From NCBI GenBank assembly GCA_034638255.1, contig JAWPGT010000032.1, positions 124,001 through 188,000 on the forward strand: a stretch of 64,000 bases of DNA, written 5' to 3'. Numbering within the stretch: position 1 is the stretch's first letter; each line of letters starts with the position of its first letter. This DNA comes from Coprinus comatus (Eukaryota > Basidiomycota > Agaricomycetes > Agaricales > Agaricaceae). Position numbers and translations under genes: made by a program. This document shows, piece by piece, positions 51,018 to 62,811 of this stretch. The notes under the pieces are model-generated. The model ran no database searches. It was given only the letters and a program-made list of their open reading frames with translations, and had not been told where the DNA came from.

Positions 51018-51269
51018 GGCTGGTAGTCTCTTCTCGTGTTCGCCTTGTGTTCCACCACCCTTGGTCAACCGTGCGAATAGGGACGCGACTCGATCACGTG
51101 GGCTCCTCTAATGAGCAGGTGATCACAAGCACTTAATTAGATCCCGTCGTCCCAAAGCTGAAAAACAAACTTCAGTATTGCTGCCAGATATATGCATCAA
51201 TTCCACACTACTACCACTACTGTTAATCTATGGTAATGAACAGCTAAAAAATTAAAATATCTCAAATTC

Positions 51270-51975
51270 CTACTCAAAAATAATAGAATTCCCTTGTCCC
51301 TGCATTGTAACATATGAATTACCATAAGTATAGCTATAGGTCCCATTACCAGGGACAACAATCGTGGTCGGAGTAGGCGTTTGTCTGATAATTACATTGG
51401 GTCGAGGGAAGTTGTTGTTGCTATTATTGTTCCTGTTGCTGTTTCCGCTGATGAAAGTGTTACCATTGCCCAAACTTGTATAGGTCGTCTTATTTCCATC
51501 CGCATCGGTTTTATCTACCACTGTTAACGTCTGGGCTCTCATATTGTCATCATAGAGTGTGAAGTTTGACTCATTCCTGGATCCTACTGATTTAAATACA
51601 GGAATCTGTGCCAAAGAACTTGTTTCGAGTCCCACAGAGGTCTTTGGCATGTGAGGTGGTACTTTGGTAGCAGTTCCGAGTCGGGGGGTAGATCCAGAAC
51701 TTAAAAAGGGTTCCGATGCTTTGACCTTTGAGGGTGCTTGTGTAAAGCTATAACCTCCTGAGGACCTCTTCCAGTTATATTCAGCAACACCTGTAGACTC
51801 GTGAGATCGAATTTCTTCATAGACAGGAGGCAGGTCGGGGGATTGAGGTCGAGAGAGATTGGCCGGTACAGATCCATTCCCATTAGGGAGTTTTTCAGCT
51901 ATGTTGAAAATTAGTGGGCTGAAAAGGATCACTTCAACTATAGGCTGAGAACGTACTCGGTATGCCAGTTGCCAT
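51270..51975 (-). CDS. Hypothetical low-complexity protein with a PPxY motif
   Basis: Not recognised. A short first exon (M-A-T-G-I-P-S) joins through an intron (GTTCTC..CATAG) to one long exon, giving about 215 residues. The protein is rich in Ser, Thr, Asn, Pro and Gly, with an Asn-rich stretch near 51400-51440 and a repeated Tyr/Gly/Asn tail. Near the N-terminus it holds P-P-V-Y, a PPxY motif that could bind WW domains such as those of Rsp5-type ubiquitin ligases (inference). No hydrophobic segment or enzyme motif is visible. It lies head-to-tail with the kinesin gene about 250 bp away. Confidence 0.6.
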
Positions 51976-52754
51976 CTTTATAAAGGAAAACAACCTGTGC
52001 CAATATCGAGAGATGAGAGTTCTGTTGGTTTTGGTGTTTACTTTAGAGCTCTTCATATATGTATAACAGAGCTTAGAAGATCAAAAAGCCACGAGGAGGA
52101 TGCACGACTAGTAAAAGGTTGGCAAGGTCCACCTTTTATACCAAGCCGTGCTCGCCATCACTATTGTCTAGTATAGTAGTAATTCCACAGAACTTGGACC
52201 ACAAAGATTTAAAAAGGCGGTACATTTACTATTATATCAAATGATTGTCAAAGAGAATAAACCTCGAGTTGCCATGTACAGACTTATTAATTATTGTCCG
52301 AATTGATCCTTTCAGAGTGCAACTGTCACGCAATTTCTTTTTCATCCTACAGGTCCATGTTGTGATCACCTCGATGCTATTGTTTATATACCGTAGTTTT
52401 GTTTGTATTAAGTAGCAGACTAGATCTAGCTGACCCTCCTTTACTTATGCTTTGACCGTCAAGTAACTTGAGAAATATTTCTATATTTAGATCATGATAC
52501 ATTGATGAGCGATCCATTGACAAACGAAGTAAGCTCTCCACTGCCAGGAAGTAGAGCCTGGTGCATTGGTGCTACGTGACATCAGAAACTCAAATCAGAG
52601 TCATACCTTCATCAAACTCAAAACTTCAAGACTTTGTACAAAGCTTCTGTCTCCATACAGTTACACGCTGTTACATGTATCGTTTAATAGATAGACTTAG
52701 ATACGGAATCAAAACTAAAATAATCAAAATCCCGAACCATCAGTCCCCCCCGAA
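51976..52754. other. Intergenic
   Basis: AT-rich, between the starts and ends of minus-strand genes. No coding evidence found on either strand. Confidence 0.4.
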
Positions 52755-53573
52755 TCATTCAACTGATTTCCCGTATTTCTCCAACTTCTCGTAAAGATTA
52801 ATCCATCTCCCACCATTCCAATTTTTAAACTCCTTCCAATCATCACTTTCCTTACCCCACAATGTAAACCCACTAATCACAGCAACAATCACAAAGTCTA
52901 TGAAAGACGGTTCATCTCCCATCACAAACTGTCCAGAACTCTTCTGATAGAACCCATCAAACGTATTGAAAGCCTCCTTGACTTTACCGAGCACTTGAGT
53001 TCTAGCCTCACCAACTGGTTCAAGATCAGCCAAAGGTTTACCAAACATCTTCGACCTAGCATTGGTATACCATTCCTTCGATCTCTCAGTAGTCAAAACA
53101 CCTGGAACTTTTGGTAAAATCGTAGACCAAAGTGGTTGTATGGCGGGGTAGATTTGGGCATAGAATGCATGTTGGAGTGCTGAGCTATTTGAAGGAAAAA
53201 CAGCAGGTGTGTTAGGATATTGTTTGTCAAGATATTCTGCGATTTTGATCGAGTCTGCGATCTTGGCACCAGTGCTATCGTCAAAGATAGCTGGAACTGT
53301 ATAGAGATCGCTTCCGTCAGGTCGCTTCCCTGTTGGCGGGAATCCTTCCGCTTGCAATGTAGGAGCAATGTCGGGATATTCTATCCATATGGTCTTGTGC
53401 TGGATACCCTTGTAATTCAAAACGAATCTGAGCACAAAACAGGCTCCCGTAAATATCTAGCATATATGCAAATGACTGATGAAGGAAAATGAAGTTACGA
53501 ACTTGGTCTTAAGGGTATTAGGACTCCAGGTCACTCCCTCATATTTGCATGGGATATCGTAAAGAGTTATCAT
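52755..53573 (-). CDS. Glutathione S-transferase, basidiomycete type (GST-FuA-like)
   Basis: A glutathione-conjugating or glutathione-binding enzyme of the cytosol. The first exon encodes M-I-T-L-Y-D-I-P, a typical start for these GSTs, and joins through an intron (GTTCGT..CTCAG) to F-V-L-N-Y-K-G-I. The N-terminal thioredoxin-like domain contains Y-T-V-P-A-I-F-D with the cis-Pro and A-D-S-I-K-I-A-E-Y-L-D with the Asp/Ser glutathione-binding pair. The helical C-terminal domain holds D-E-P-S-F-I-D-F. About 250 residues, normal length. A longer N-terminal read-through beginning upstream was not chosen because it lacks family similarity. In white-rot fungi such GSTs are linked to wood-extractive detoxification (general knowledge of the family, not shown here). 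Confidence 0.9.
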
Positions 53574-54355
53574 CTTATCTTGATAGAAGGCAGCAGGAAA
53601 ACGCTCCATTGCTAAGTATTCATTATATACCATCGACCCATTCCCACAGTTACACATGTCGTAGGTTAAGGTCCACTTGACCATACGAGTGACCCGCGTC
53701 AATAGTAACCGTCTTCTGATAACGAATACTCGAATCCTGTCACTTAAAGATATCTTCCAAACTTCTTTGATATGTTCCGAGTGGATGGTTATTATCTATG
53801 AACCGACAGATAACAATCAGGCTATTCCGACTCAATCGCTGATGGATATTTTAACCTTGGAAATATTACTTATAAATACCGCGAGATGTACTTTGTTGAT
53901 TACTGGTACGGTTTCTCGAGGGTGGATCCAAATATGGGAACTTATCAGCACACGGCTCCAGGCGGTAATGCTACAACTTTCCATGGATATAAATAATGCA
54001 TCTCGGAGATCTACGAGACCGCAAACACTTCTGATACACTTCTAGTATTCTTCCCAATTTATAAACTTAGCTGTGTGAGTCTGTGAGGACGACTCCAAGC
54101 TTCTCGTGGGCGGCAAAGTGAAGTAACTCAGACTTTCAGAGAAACATCCCATGGAAAGTTTGGTGCCGCGACCTTACATCCAAAATCTTTTTTTAGCAAC
54201 GTGATAAGTGTCAACAAGGACAAAATATATGTGGATATGAACGATGTGTTTCGGCGCTTGGCGTGAACATTGGAGACTCAGAAGTGGAAAACATAATGCT
54301 GCAGTAACTACCGAACTTGATGAGAACGCACGGAAGAAAACTCTCGTAACTTGTA
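53574..54355. other. Intergenic
   Basis: No supported gene. An open frame on the plus strand (53677-54045) has no motif, and no splice structure surrounds it. Confidence 0.35.
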
Positions 54356-55362
54356 TTAATTTCTGGATACTGGGGGGTTGTACTGGTCGACGGCTTGGGG
54401 GAGCAAGATATCCGGATATTTATCCTGAATTTCCATAATCTATTCGGAAACCGTCAAGTTCGAATGTAGAGAAGTTAAAGTAAACCTTACGCAGGTAGTA
54501 TAGTTATCATAACTCTCTTTCAACATTGTCCATCGTTCGTTGAGTGTCTGATGCCAGACCAGAAGATAATTATTGTTCGCTGTGATAGAAGAGGGAGGTG
54601 AGATATCCTTGAGTCGCATTTCAAGGCGTTTCCACCAATTGACGAAATTGGTAGCAAGTTGTTCTTGTTTTTGAAGTTGTAAGACGATAAATTTGAGCGA
54701 TTTTTTGACTCCATTGAATACTGAAAAAAGAGTCAGACAGAAATTTACAACCTAATACTATTAGTTGAGAAAGTGATACGTACATTGTTTGAGCCTTGTG
54801 AGCGGTCCAGTTTCTTCCACTTGCGCCTTAATGATCATAATCATCTATACACGTCCATTAAGTCTATCATGACATACATACAATGAAGATACATACGGAT
54901 AACATCTTTACACGCATGTTGCGGAAGATATCTACCATCCTTTGTGCATCGTTTTGAGCTCCCTTCGCCATTCGTTTTGTTTTATCCACAAATATCCTGA
55001 TTTCGTCTGGATTTTTGGATGGTAAATCAAGCGCACATAATCCCAATATATCTGTAGCTATCACCGAGCCCGATTTCGCCACCAGCAAGCTCGATTCGAT
55101 GGCAGTTGGGAACCTTTGCTGTATTAAGTCTCGGAAATCCGTTGCAATTGTTACAACGGCCGTATTCGACGATGTGGCGCTATAACATTGATATGAGCAA
55201 CATCATAGATAATCGATAAACAGTACAATATGCCACTTACCAAATTGCCAATGCTCCCTCAACTTTGTGGTATTCGTTACAAAGCAAATCAATCGAGATC
55301 GTGAAGGATTTGAGCTCTTTCAGTTCCTTCAACTCAGTCTCCGACAATATTGTTGGTCCCAT
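54356..55362 (-). CDS. Array gene A: multi-exon helical protein of unknown function
   Basis: Not recognised from databases in memory. Six exons can be read: M-G-P-T-I-L-S-E-T-E-L-K at 55362; a long helical exon ending F-R-N-M-R-V-K-M; a 61-nt exon (M-I-M-I-I-K-A-Q-V-E-E-T); an exon with N-W-W-K-R-L-E-M-R-L-K; and a terminal exon starting I-M-E-I-Q-D-K-Y-P and ending at 54356. The same exon plan, phases and motif positions recur in genes B, C and E to the right, so this is a tandem family. Predicted almost entirely helical, no signal peptide, no clear transmembrane helix. A helical-bundle protein of the ClyA/Xax pore-forming class is one possibility among others; nothing in the sequence proves it. 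Confidence 0.6.
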
Positions 55363-56013
55363 TTCTGCCACTGATATCAGTCAGTCAGATACATTGAAGA
55401 CTATCAATAAGTATACTTGGAGTTCTTTGGAAAGCAGGGAATAACCTAGACATTGGACCAAAGGAAAGTCGCATTACCATCATATATACGACATAGTTCA
55501 TTAATAACTCTCCACACCCCTAAACCCTGGATCGAAACAAATTGACCATGTGTATGCGTAAGAGGAACGTGTAGTGGGGTGGTTCAGGCTATCTTTTCAG
55601 GGAAGTCTGCGTAGCAGATACCATTCAATGTGGTGCTGTGTAGGATCCCCGATCTTGACAGCGCTTATATTGGCAGGGCTTTCGTCATGTATCGCGCGAC
55701 TGCAGCATGGCCTAAATTGTCTTCAATTAATGCTCAGGTTGACGCTCGGGAGAATGTTTCAGCCATGGTGAGAGTACGGAAGTAGTGGATTAATTTTGGT
55801 GCCACCAACGGGTACCAAGTGGTCCACAAACCTGTAGGATTAATGGACCGAGGTCTACCATCTTCTCCTAGAACACAAGCAACATCATGTTATAAACGAA
55901 GGGCCTAGTAATTGCAAGCGATTCCTACAGCTTGTCAATCTCTCTCCCATTTTTCCCCGTATTACTTTTTTTGTATCATTTCGTTTTTGAATCGACAACT
56001 CGTAGCTGTTTAA
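55363..56013. other. Divergent intergenic region between array gene A and the helical gene
   Basis: Shared promoter space of a divergent pair. A plus-strand open frame near 55574-55771 lacks motifs. Nothing else is seen. Confidence 0.4.
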
Positions 56014-57210
56014 ATGGCAGCGATAACCTCAAGGTTTCTGGTCAGTTAGTGATTAATGCAACAATAATATGGATTTTGATACACACGTGTACATTAGAAT
56101 CCCCCAGATGAGCAAGAACTCGCCCGAATTCTTGACGGGATCGAGTCTGCAATGTCTGCTTTGTATGGCGTACAGACTACGTTGGCCACCGTCACGCGGA
56201 AAGCCCAGGGTTCGGGGCTGAACCTTGCTGACGCGGTTTCCGTTGTCCAACACGGGAAAAACGAATTATTCGAACAATGTGAACGCATCTCCAAAGTTTT
56301 CGAGAATCTCTCTGCACAAGCTCAAGCATACAAGATACTAGGCTTGTCGAACTTCGAAAGTCGTGGAATTTATCTCGAAAAATCTACCCAAGAAGCCCAA
56401 AGTATCATCGGCGAGTTTCGAGCAATCGTCAACCACCAAACTGGTACTGTCAAGCTGTTGCAGAGACTATCCAAGTCGCTTGGAGAGCACTTAGGAGACA
56501 GACCTGAAGGTGGAAAGCGAAATAGTATGCCTCACGAGGGTTTCACGGGGTCGCCCTCGCAGTCCCTATCGCCAACCACAGCATGGTCCAGACGATTTTC
56601 ATTCGATGTAGCCAAACTTCAGGGAAAACAGACATCATATTTAAAAGAAATATACACCCATTTAAACGAAGGCATCAAGGCATCAACCCAGGTGTTGGTA
56701 TCCTTGAAGGCTCTCGATTCTTATTATTCCCTTTATCTCAACCATCTTCGAAGCGCCGTACCGTCGCCGAGAGTTCAAGAGGTTTTGGGCATGTCGTCAG
56801 ATATCGTGCAGCGGAACGACATATCGCATGATTTCGTAGTTGACATACAAAGGATGGAGGTCGTTTGGACGAGGTACCAGGAAGTGGTTACGGAGGCAGT
56901 CACCCGCCTTTTGAGGGTTGCAGATACCGTTGGAACCTCCCGCCCTACGCCTGTGGATGCAGAACCATTGCGGACAAACGAAGTACCACGTAGTAAGACA
57001 AGGTCACAGACAATGCCCGAACATACAACTGCAAAACCTAGTGAGCCTTATTCCCGCAGTCATCCCTCTAGAAGCAAAACGGTTCCTGCTATAACATCTA
57101 GCGGGCATTCGGGCAATCCTCGTAAGAGTAGCTGTTGGTGGAAGTGGTTAGGTAAGTTGTGGTCTTGGCTCCGGCCAAGTCCGGGCCGTCGAGCAACAAG
57201 TCCGACATAA
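56014..57210 (+). CDS. Helical hypothetical protein, intact paralogue of the 12-kb gene
   Basis: Function unknown. Exon 1 (56014-56040) encodes nine residues, M-A-A-I-T-S-R-F-L, and ends at GTCAGT. Exon 2 (56098-57210) starts in phase 0 with N-P-P-D-E-Q-E and is open to the stop, giving 379 residues. Helical blocks include H-G-K-N-E-L-F-E-Q-C-E-R-I-S, Y-L-E-K-S-T-Q-E-A-Q and W-T-R-Y-Q-E-V-V-T-E-A-V, separated by Ser/Pro/Arg-rich segments. The C-terminus (56950-57210) is basic and contains W-W-K-W-L and W-S-W-L-R, possibly membrane-interacting. The same micro first exon and phase occur in the minus-strand gene at 12204-13280, which is frameshifted, so this copy is probably the functional one. 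It sits divergently between array genes A and B. Confidence 0.7.
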
Positions 57211-57505
57211 GTATGTAGATAGTATGTATACACGAATTATTTATTAGCGTCAGACTGGCTTGTCTCTTTGTATTAATCAGTAAATAAAGACAAAATTTAC
57301 AACCCCTCAAAGCCTCACTTAAACTATTCAAGTTTCACAGAAGACAGGAAGTTGATACTGTTTCGTATGTAAGGGACTCTTGTCAGTAACAGATAGGTTC
57401 AAATGTGAGCTTTCGGAGCGATAAAAAATGCGATAATATAGCGAAATAAACGAGGATTAAGTACATAGGAAATACAGAAAATAACAATTGGTTATCTCTC
57501 TTATA

Positions 57506-58399
57506 TTATGCTACTACCTCCGGGAAATTTGTCTTAACAACGTCCTGTATCCTCATAACCTAAAGGAAATAGACATTATTGTAAAATTTCGATATTAGTG
57601 GAGAATTACTTACCTTCTCATTGTAGTCGATAGATACAGAGTTGATCTCCTCTAGCTTCGCTAAAGTAGCGTCAATACGGAGCGTCTCTTCGGAAGTAAG
57701 ACCAGTCGCTGATTCTCGAAGGTGTATGAATCTGATACTCATGCCCTTCCACCAATTTATCAGATCATTAAGATCTTGTCTTATATTTATAGCTTCTAGG
57801 CGTCGATTTCGTTCGGGAATTTTTTGACCTGGAGTATGCACGTCAGTAAATAAATTGACCACGTAAAAAGGAAAGTAGAGATTTGATTTTACCTAAAGCA
57901 GATTGAATTAGCAATGTAGTACGATGGCTAGGATTTTGAACTCACGCCCCTTGGGCGTGACGCTTGCCGTCGTCACATAGTCTTATCCCGATGGCTATGA
58001 TTTTGTTCTGGTCCCATGATCTATCAACTCTTCAGTATAAATGCTGATTGTAATAGTCCAAGGGAATGTCAACTCACAACGTTGATAGATTGACGACAAG
58101 TTCTAAATTGGTTCAACACTTCTTCCGCCTCACGGTGGGCTTTGACTATGCCGTTTATAACATGCTCCCATTGCTGGTTTCGATTATTGAGATCAGGCTC
58201 ATATATAATCGACTTGACAGCTAAGTCACTAGGCCATCCGTTCTTCTCCTCTACAATTTCCAGACTACGAGAAATCGCGCTAGCGTACGCTCGTACAAGG
58301 TCACCACCAGACCCTATTCTGCTTTTGTTGAGTTAGTATACCGTTATCCTATAATGGAAGTAAGTTCATTGCTAACCTTAATAATGGTTCAACAGGCAT
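57506..58399 (-). CDS. Array gene B: multi-exon helical protein with a newly inserted intron-like segment
   Basis: Same family as genes A, C and E. A short first exon (M-P-V-E-P-L-L) is followed by a helical exon ending F-R-T-C-R-Q-S-I-N-V. The next exon is the counterpart of the 61-nt exon of gene A, then an exon with I-N-W-W-K-G-M-S-I-R and a terminal exon V-M-R-I-Q-D-V-V. The 61-nt exon is interrupted by a 67-bp insertion (57922-58005 with both repeats). Read through, the insertion brings an in-frame TGA. Splicing GTGACG..CCTAG (57928-57976, 49 nt) restores the frame with six extra codons. The start is uncertain because exon 1 is very short; a further upstream exon is possible. Confidence 0.55.
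57922..58005. repeat. 67-bp insertion flanked by 17-bp direct repeats, introner-like
   Basis: Two copies of CGATGGCTA(G/T)GATTTTG start at 57922 and 57989, a period of 67 bp. Between them lie two hairpins: TCACGCCC-(AAG)-GGGCGTGA on the minus strand and GTGACG-(8 nt)-CGTCAC beside it. Removing one period gives an exon of exactly 61 nt, the length and phase of the same exon in array gene A. Confidence 0.75.
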
Positions 58400-59561
58400 T
58401 ATAGTTGGAGAAATGTAAATGTTCAGCGACGTCTATTGGAGAGGTAAGGAAAAGGGATCGTTTCTATAACACAACCTTCGGCAGCCTGAGGTATTTAACG
58501 CGACCAGTGAACAGCTTTGTTACCAAGATACCTGAGTGGCACCTTCATATTTACATGGTCTCCGACAAACTTAGTTCCCGATACCATGTTAGTAAGATCC
58601 CTCTACGTCGGTATGTCGGGATACTTTCAGTTCCGCACGGAGAGGATCAGGCAGTGCACCATTTTCGTAAGAGGCGCTTGATTTTGGTCAGTAATCGTTG
58701 TTCTAAATCTTGTTGCCAATGCAGACTATTGAGTGATTATGAGCTTTGGAGAATAGAAATCAGAACTAGTACTTTTCAGAAATTCCTTGTTGGATTTACC
58801 AAGTCAAGAAAAGAGAACAGCCTAAAAAATCACCAGTTGCGCGCTAGCAACATACTACTGCAACCACGATACGAACTCGCAACGCTAGTCAGTCCAATTA
58901 TAATTGTTAAAACCAACGGAATAAGATGGATGTCAGCATGGCTCAAACCCGGATAATGTTTCAATCGTCGAGCTTAACAGTCTAAGACCAGCTTCGTAGA
59001 CCTCGGCCGAAGAAATTATAGACAGTTGTCATCATGGTCCCGATCCAGCGTCTGTGACACGGCACTTGTAAAATTTAGATGTATGCAAGGGTGGTGTAAT
59101 GGGCCGAGACAGTAAGGCAATCCTGACTTCAATATGTGGGACATTTGTGGGTTATGAGGTCAGACCTTCCCGCACTTGACGTTTCCGGCTTGTTGGAAGT
59201 TAAACACAAAGCGTCTAACGAATATCAAAATAGTTCAATTTCTCACATGTGTTTATCAATGATCTTCGAACCTTTCTTTGTCGTTCACGGGAATAGCAGT
59301 AACCCGTAAGTTACGTTCATCCGAAGCTAGTTAGTTTTGGGAACAATTCTTTCCAGCAAACCATGTCCAGTAGCGCTGTTATTATGATAAGGGTTGTCAA
59401 ATTGGGTAGAAGCGAAGCAGAATATCTGCGCAGCATTGTGGCATCTGCCGGTGATGAGGCACGCTAATGAATGATAGTGATCTTTTATGGCTGATAGCTA
59501 GACGAGGTTCATTGTGATAATTAGGAATTCAAACAACCGAAAAATAAATACTTCAATAATC
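58400..59561. other. Intergenic
   Basis: The longest open frame (58405-58956, plus strand) encodes a basic protein without any recognisable motif and overlaps the promoter of gene B. I do not support it as a gene. The rest shows nothing. Confidence 0.35.
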
Positions 59562-61301
59562 TCATGCTCTACACGTCAACTCTCCACCAATCATTGCAAG
59601 AGTGGCACCCAAACACCATCCTAGCTCAGTCCCATCTATCTTCTTCCCAATCATAACTTCCCTCGTATCATCGAGCTCATAACCAAGCCTCAGCAACGTG
59701 TGCATGAATGTCAGATCGAGACACCATTCAGGTCTTCCTTCCAGTTCTTCCATGAGAGATTTGTCAGAACTCCAGTGTTTAGCCCATTCTGAAGGGCCCT
59801 TGCAGACAAGATCGGCGGTCTTAGCGATGTTGGCAATGTTGAATTTTGGCTCGGATTCTGTCGCGGCAGAGGAGATAAGAGGGAACATGCGGTCATAGAA
59901 ATAGGACAGGAGAAGGACCCTTCCAGATGGAAAAGCATCCAAAAGAGATGGCTGATAGACACCGTTGAAGGAGCATGGTTTCAACTCGCAGACGCTATTT
60001 TTAGCACAATGTCAATACAGTGCGGCCACAACTTTGTCGTGAGGATACACTTACGCATCTTTAGCAAGGACGATCTGAATGGCTCGTTCGCATGCCTCAA
60101 ATGAACCAATATCGTCACCATCCATAGTAACGTTCTTCGTGACACCGGTGATTTCATCCTGGAAGGAAACAATTTTGCGTGTACCCTTTGCAAGGCATGG
60201 ATTGCCTATGAATGTATCCTTCTGTTCCTTCTGGGATAGGACACGAATTGTTGACAGGAGATCAACCAGACGATGCACATGTTCACGAGCTTGTTTCAAT
60301 CCATAACCAAGATATGAGTGCTGGTAAAGCACATGTGTCTGCCCGCCAAAGACAAGGTCGTATTTGTGTTCTCCTTCCTCGAGCTGGGAATCAGTTTTGG
60401 TAAAGGCAGGTTTAAAGACAATTTGTGTTGAAGCACCACCAAGGTCGAGTACAGCGTAAGTTGGAGTTTTAGGGGGCGTGTCCACACGAATAGTATTGAG
60501 TAGGTAATTAGCAGTGATCCAGGCATAGACGCCTTCATCACTACCGTCCATCACAACAACACCATCCTTCTTCGGCAATTGGAATGGATAATGTTCTCGA
60601 AGTCGCCGTTCCACTGCATGCAGAATGTCGCTACTTTGGGAGCCTGGTAATAGACGAAGCCCAGCGGTGGCCTTAACTGCTATGGGCGTGCAATTTCTGA
60701 GAGTTTCGGGTACGACACGCAGCGCCTCTTTCAGAAGTACATCTAAACTCTCCGCTGCCGCTTCTGGATTTCCGGCGTAATCCGATAGACCGGGTTGTGT
60801 CATCTTGAAGACTTCATATTCATATTCTGGAGATGATCCGCAGTTGTTAAACTTGTATACGTGGATGCGAGAACCCGTTGATCCAGCGTCAACCATGAGA
60901 GCGAACTGAACCAATGAAGTACCTGACGAGTGTGGCTTCGCACAGTGTGTGGTCTTCGATGGGTCCGGGTCTGTTTCGAATGATGTAGGCTGAGCAACGT
61001 CAGTGTTAGGTTTGGTACCTCCTCCACCGGTCTGTGTTACAGGAAGGTCTTCTAAGTCACTGTCTGTGGACATGGCTATGTCTAGTAATCCCTCAGCATT
61101 CATGGACACAAAAATCACTGTGACGTGCACACCTTTGTCTGTTTTCCACAGATAATCCTGACCTCGCGGCGCAGCAAACCATAGGACCCCAACGACCAAA
61201 CCGGCTATAATAGCCCACTTTTTCCAATTATATCTATTGAGTGAGCCTCTCGTGGTCCCATAACCGCCCTCCAATCGTTCGTAAGTGCCGCTTGGTGCCA
61301 T
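59562..61301 (-). CDS. GDA1/CD39 family nucleoside diphosphatase, Golgi type
   Basis: A type II membrane protein of the apyrase family. Fungal homologues such as yeast Gda1 hydrolyse GDP or UDP in the Golgi lumen so that sugar-nucleotide import for glycosylation can continue. From the start at 61301 the first 30 residues are cytosolic, then W-A-I-I-A-G-L-V-V-G-V-L-W forms the membrane anchor (about residues 28-46). Apyrase conserved regions: V-D-A-G-S-T-G-S-R at about residue 138, K-A-T-A-G-L-R-L, M-D-G-S-D-E-G-V-Y-A-W and L-D-L-G-G-A-S-T-Q-I. One intron (GTAAGT..ATAG, about 59993-60052) precedes C-E-L-K-P-C-S-F-N-G. An in-frame ATG at 61517 would add a further hydrophobic segment and is less likely. 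Confidence 0.9.
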
Positions 61302-61654
61302 TTTTTTGGTGTTGGTGTGTGTTGTTGGAGATTCGCTTTGAGTTTGTTTTCGTTGGCGAGTAGACTGAGAACGACTGGTGTCAGTCGCTGTAGTTTCAAC
61401 GGACTTTATTGTGTCCTTGTCGTCGTCAGACTGGTGGTTGAAAGAAAGTTTGTTTAAAAGAAGGCCATGCAACATGAATATGTAATACGAAACCACAATA
61501 CAAAACAAGCCTATCACCCCTATATCACCGTAACCATCACTCCATCATTTTATTTATTTATTTCTCGTCTCCACCCAGCTGCTTTTATATTTTACATATA
61601 TTGCTTCACTTGGAAGGCCACTGACGGCACTTACTTACTCTCAAAAATATATAA
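61302..61654. other. Intergenic between GDA1-like gene and array gene C
   Basis: 353 bp without coding evidence; it must contain the promoter of the nucleotidase gene and the 3' end of gene C. Confidence 0.4.
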
Positions 61655-62811
61655 TCAAACAGGATACCCACCAATATCCCCCACAAGATTAAATTGGGAC
61701 ATCTACCAACAACATAAATACAACTCAGAACAAATATAAAAAACCACCTACCACTGATATATAACCCTCATAGTTACTCACCAATACTGTCAGTCTGTCG
61801 TGCATCTCGTTTAGACGTATCTTGTCTCCAAGATGAAGGTCATCAAGAGATTCGTATAACAGGCCGAGTTGATTCTCAATCCCCATCCACCAATCTACCA
61901 GCACGCCGACCGTCTCTTCTTGTTGTTCCAAATTGATCATGATCTCTCTTAAGGTCTTTCTCATTTTTGAAAATTCTAGAAGGTCAACTTGAAGATTCAG
62001 CAACATCATAGATCAGGCAAAAAAAGTTGAATTATTGAAAGAGTCCATCGCAATATGACTTACCCATCTTTAAGCCACTCAACAAATCTCGTTTCTTTCC
62101 TAGCTTCGAGTAAATATCCTCCATTATCTATCACATAGTCAGTGACCATACTATATGAAGTTCAAAAGAGATAAACTAACGTCACAAATACCATGACGAA
62201 TATTACGACATTGGTTTCTCGTAAAATTTGCTCGTTCTCCTGATTCAGTAGCAAGCGTCCTTGTTCTATCGATTAATTTATCGAATCGCTTCCTTGTAGC
62301 ACCCTCCTTCAGAGAGTCACACAACCTAATTACCTCTTCTCCTTCCTTAGAACCACATTCTGCCGATTTCACACTCTTTTCAATAATGTCAGGTAAATCC
62401 TTGAGAAACACTGCATCCACGGCTTGTGACACTCCGACCAGCTCAGTGGAATCAGAACTACAAACACATCAGTCAGTAACAATGAGTCTTACTATATGAT
62501 AACCATGCTTATGACACTTACTTTCTTGGTGCATTCTTCTCCCAGTTGGTAATCACACTATGAGATTTGCTAATGAATAACAGAAGTGGCCCAGGAAGGT
62601 TCTCGATATGTCGTTGATCCGCTTGAGCTCGAACTTGAACTAAAACTTCCGCAAGGGAAGGTTTCTTCCTAAGATTATCCTGTCCTAGATAAGCGCTGAA
62701 ATGTAAACATCGAAGGCCTCCAAATACTAGAAAGAGTAAAGGCGGAATGACCTGAGGTCTGCCAGTTGAAAGGCATTGATCAAAAGCGAAAGTGTTCTGC
62801 AGTTCCATCAT
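61655..62811 (-). CDS. Array gene C: multi-exon helical protein of unknown function
   Basis: Same family as genes A, B and E. The first exon (from 62811, M-M-E-L-Q-N-T-F) contains a hydrophobic stretch P-P-L-L-F-L-V-F-G-G-L and runs to N-A-P-R-K. Next is an exon beginning S-S-D-S-T-E-L-V and ending F-T-R-N-Q-C-R-N-I-R-H-G-I-C-D. Then a 64-nt exon (I-M-E-D-I-Y-S-K-L-G) and an exon with V-D-W-W-M-G-I-E-N-Q-L and L-G-D-K-I-R-L. The terminal exon is M-S-Q-F-N-L-V-G-D-I-G and stops at 61655. Intron phases match gene A. The exact start is uncertain, as upstream in-frame codons lack an ATG before position 62811. Confidence 0.55.

Noticed and set aside
53677..54045. Open frame of 122 codons on the plus strand
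   Set aside because: No motif, no splice sites that extend it, and it lies in the gap between the GST and array gene A.
57928..58000. tRNA-like B-box (gagttcaaaatcc) in the 67-bp insertion
   Set aside because: No A-box or cloverleaf could be drawn; the hairpins do not fit tRNA arms, so a tRNA or SINE tail is not supported.
58405..58956. Open frame of 183 codons on the plus strand
   Set aside because: It is basic, lacks recognisable motifs and exon-like borders, and overlaps the promoter side of array gene B. Length alone is not enough.
61302..61517. Longer N-terminus for the GDA1/CD39 protein from an upstream ATG
   Set aside because: It would place a second hydrophobic segment and a polar Ser/Thr/Gln-rich stretch before the normal type II anchor; the ATG at 61301 fits the family better.
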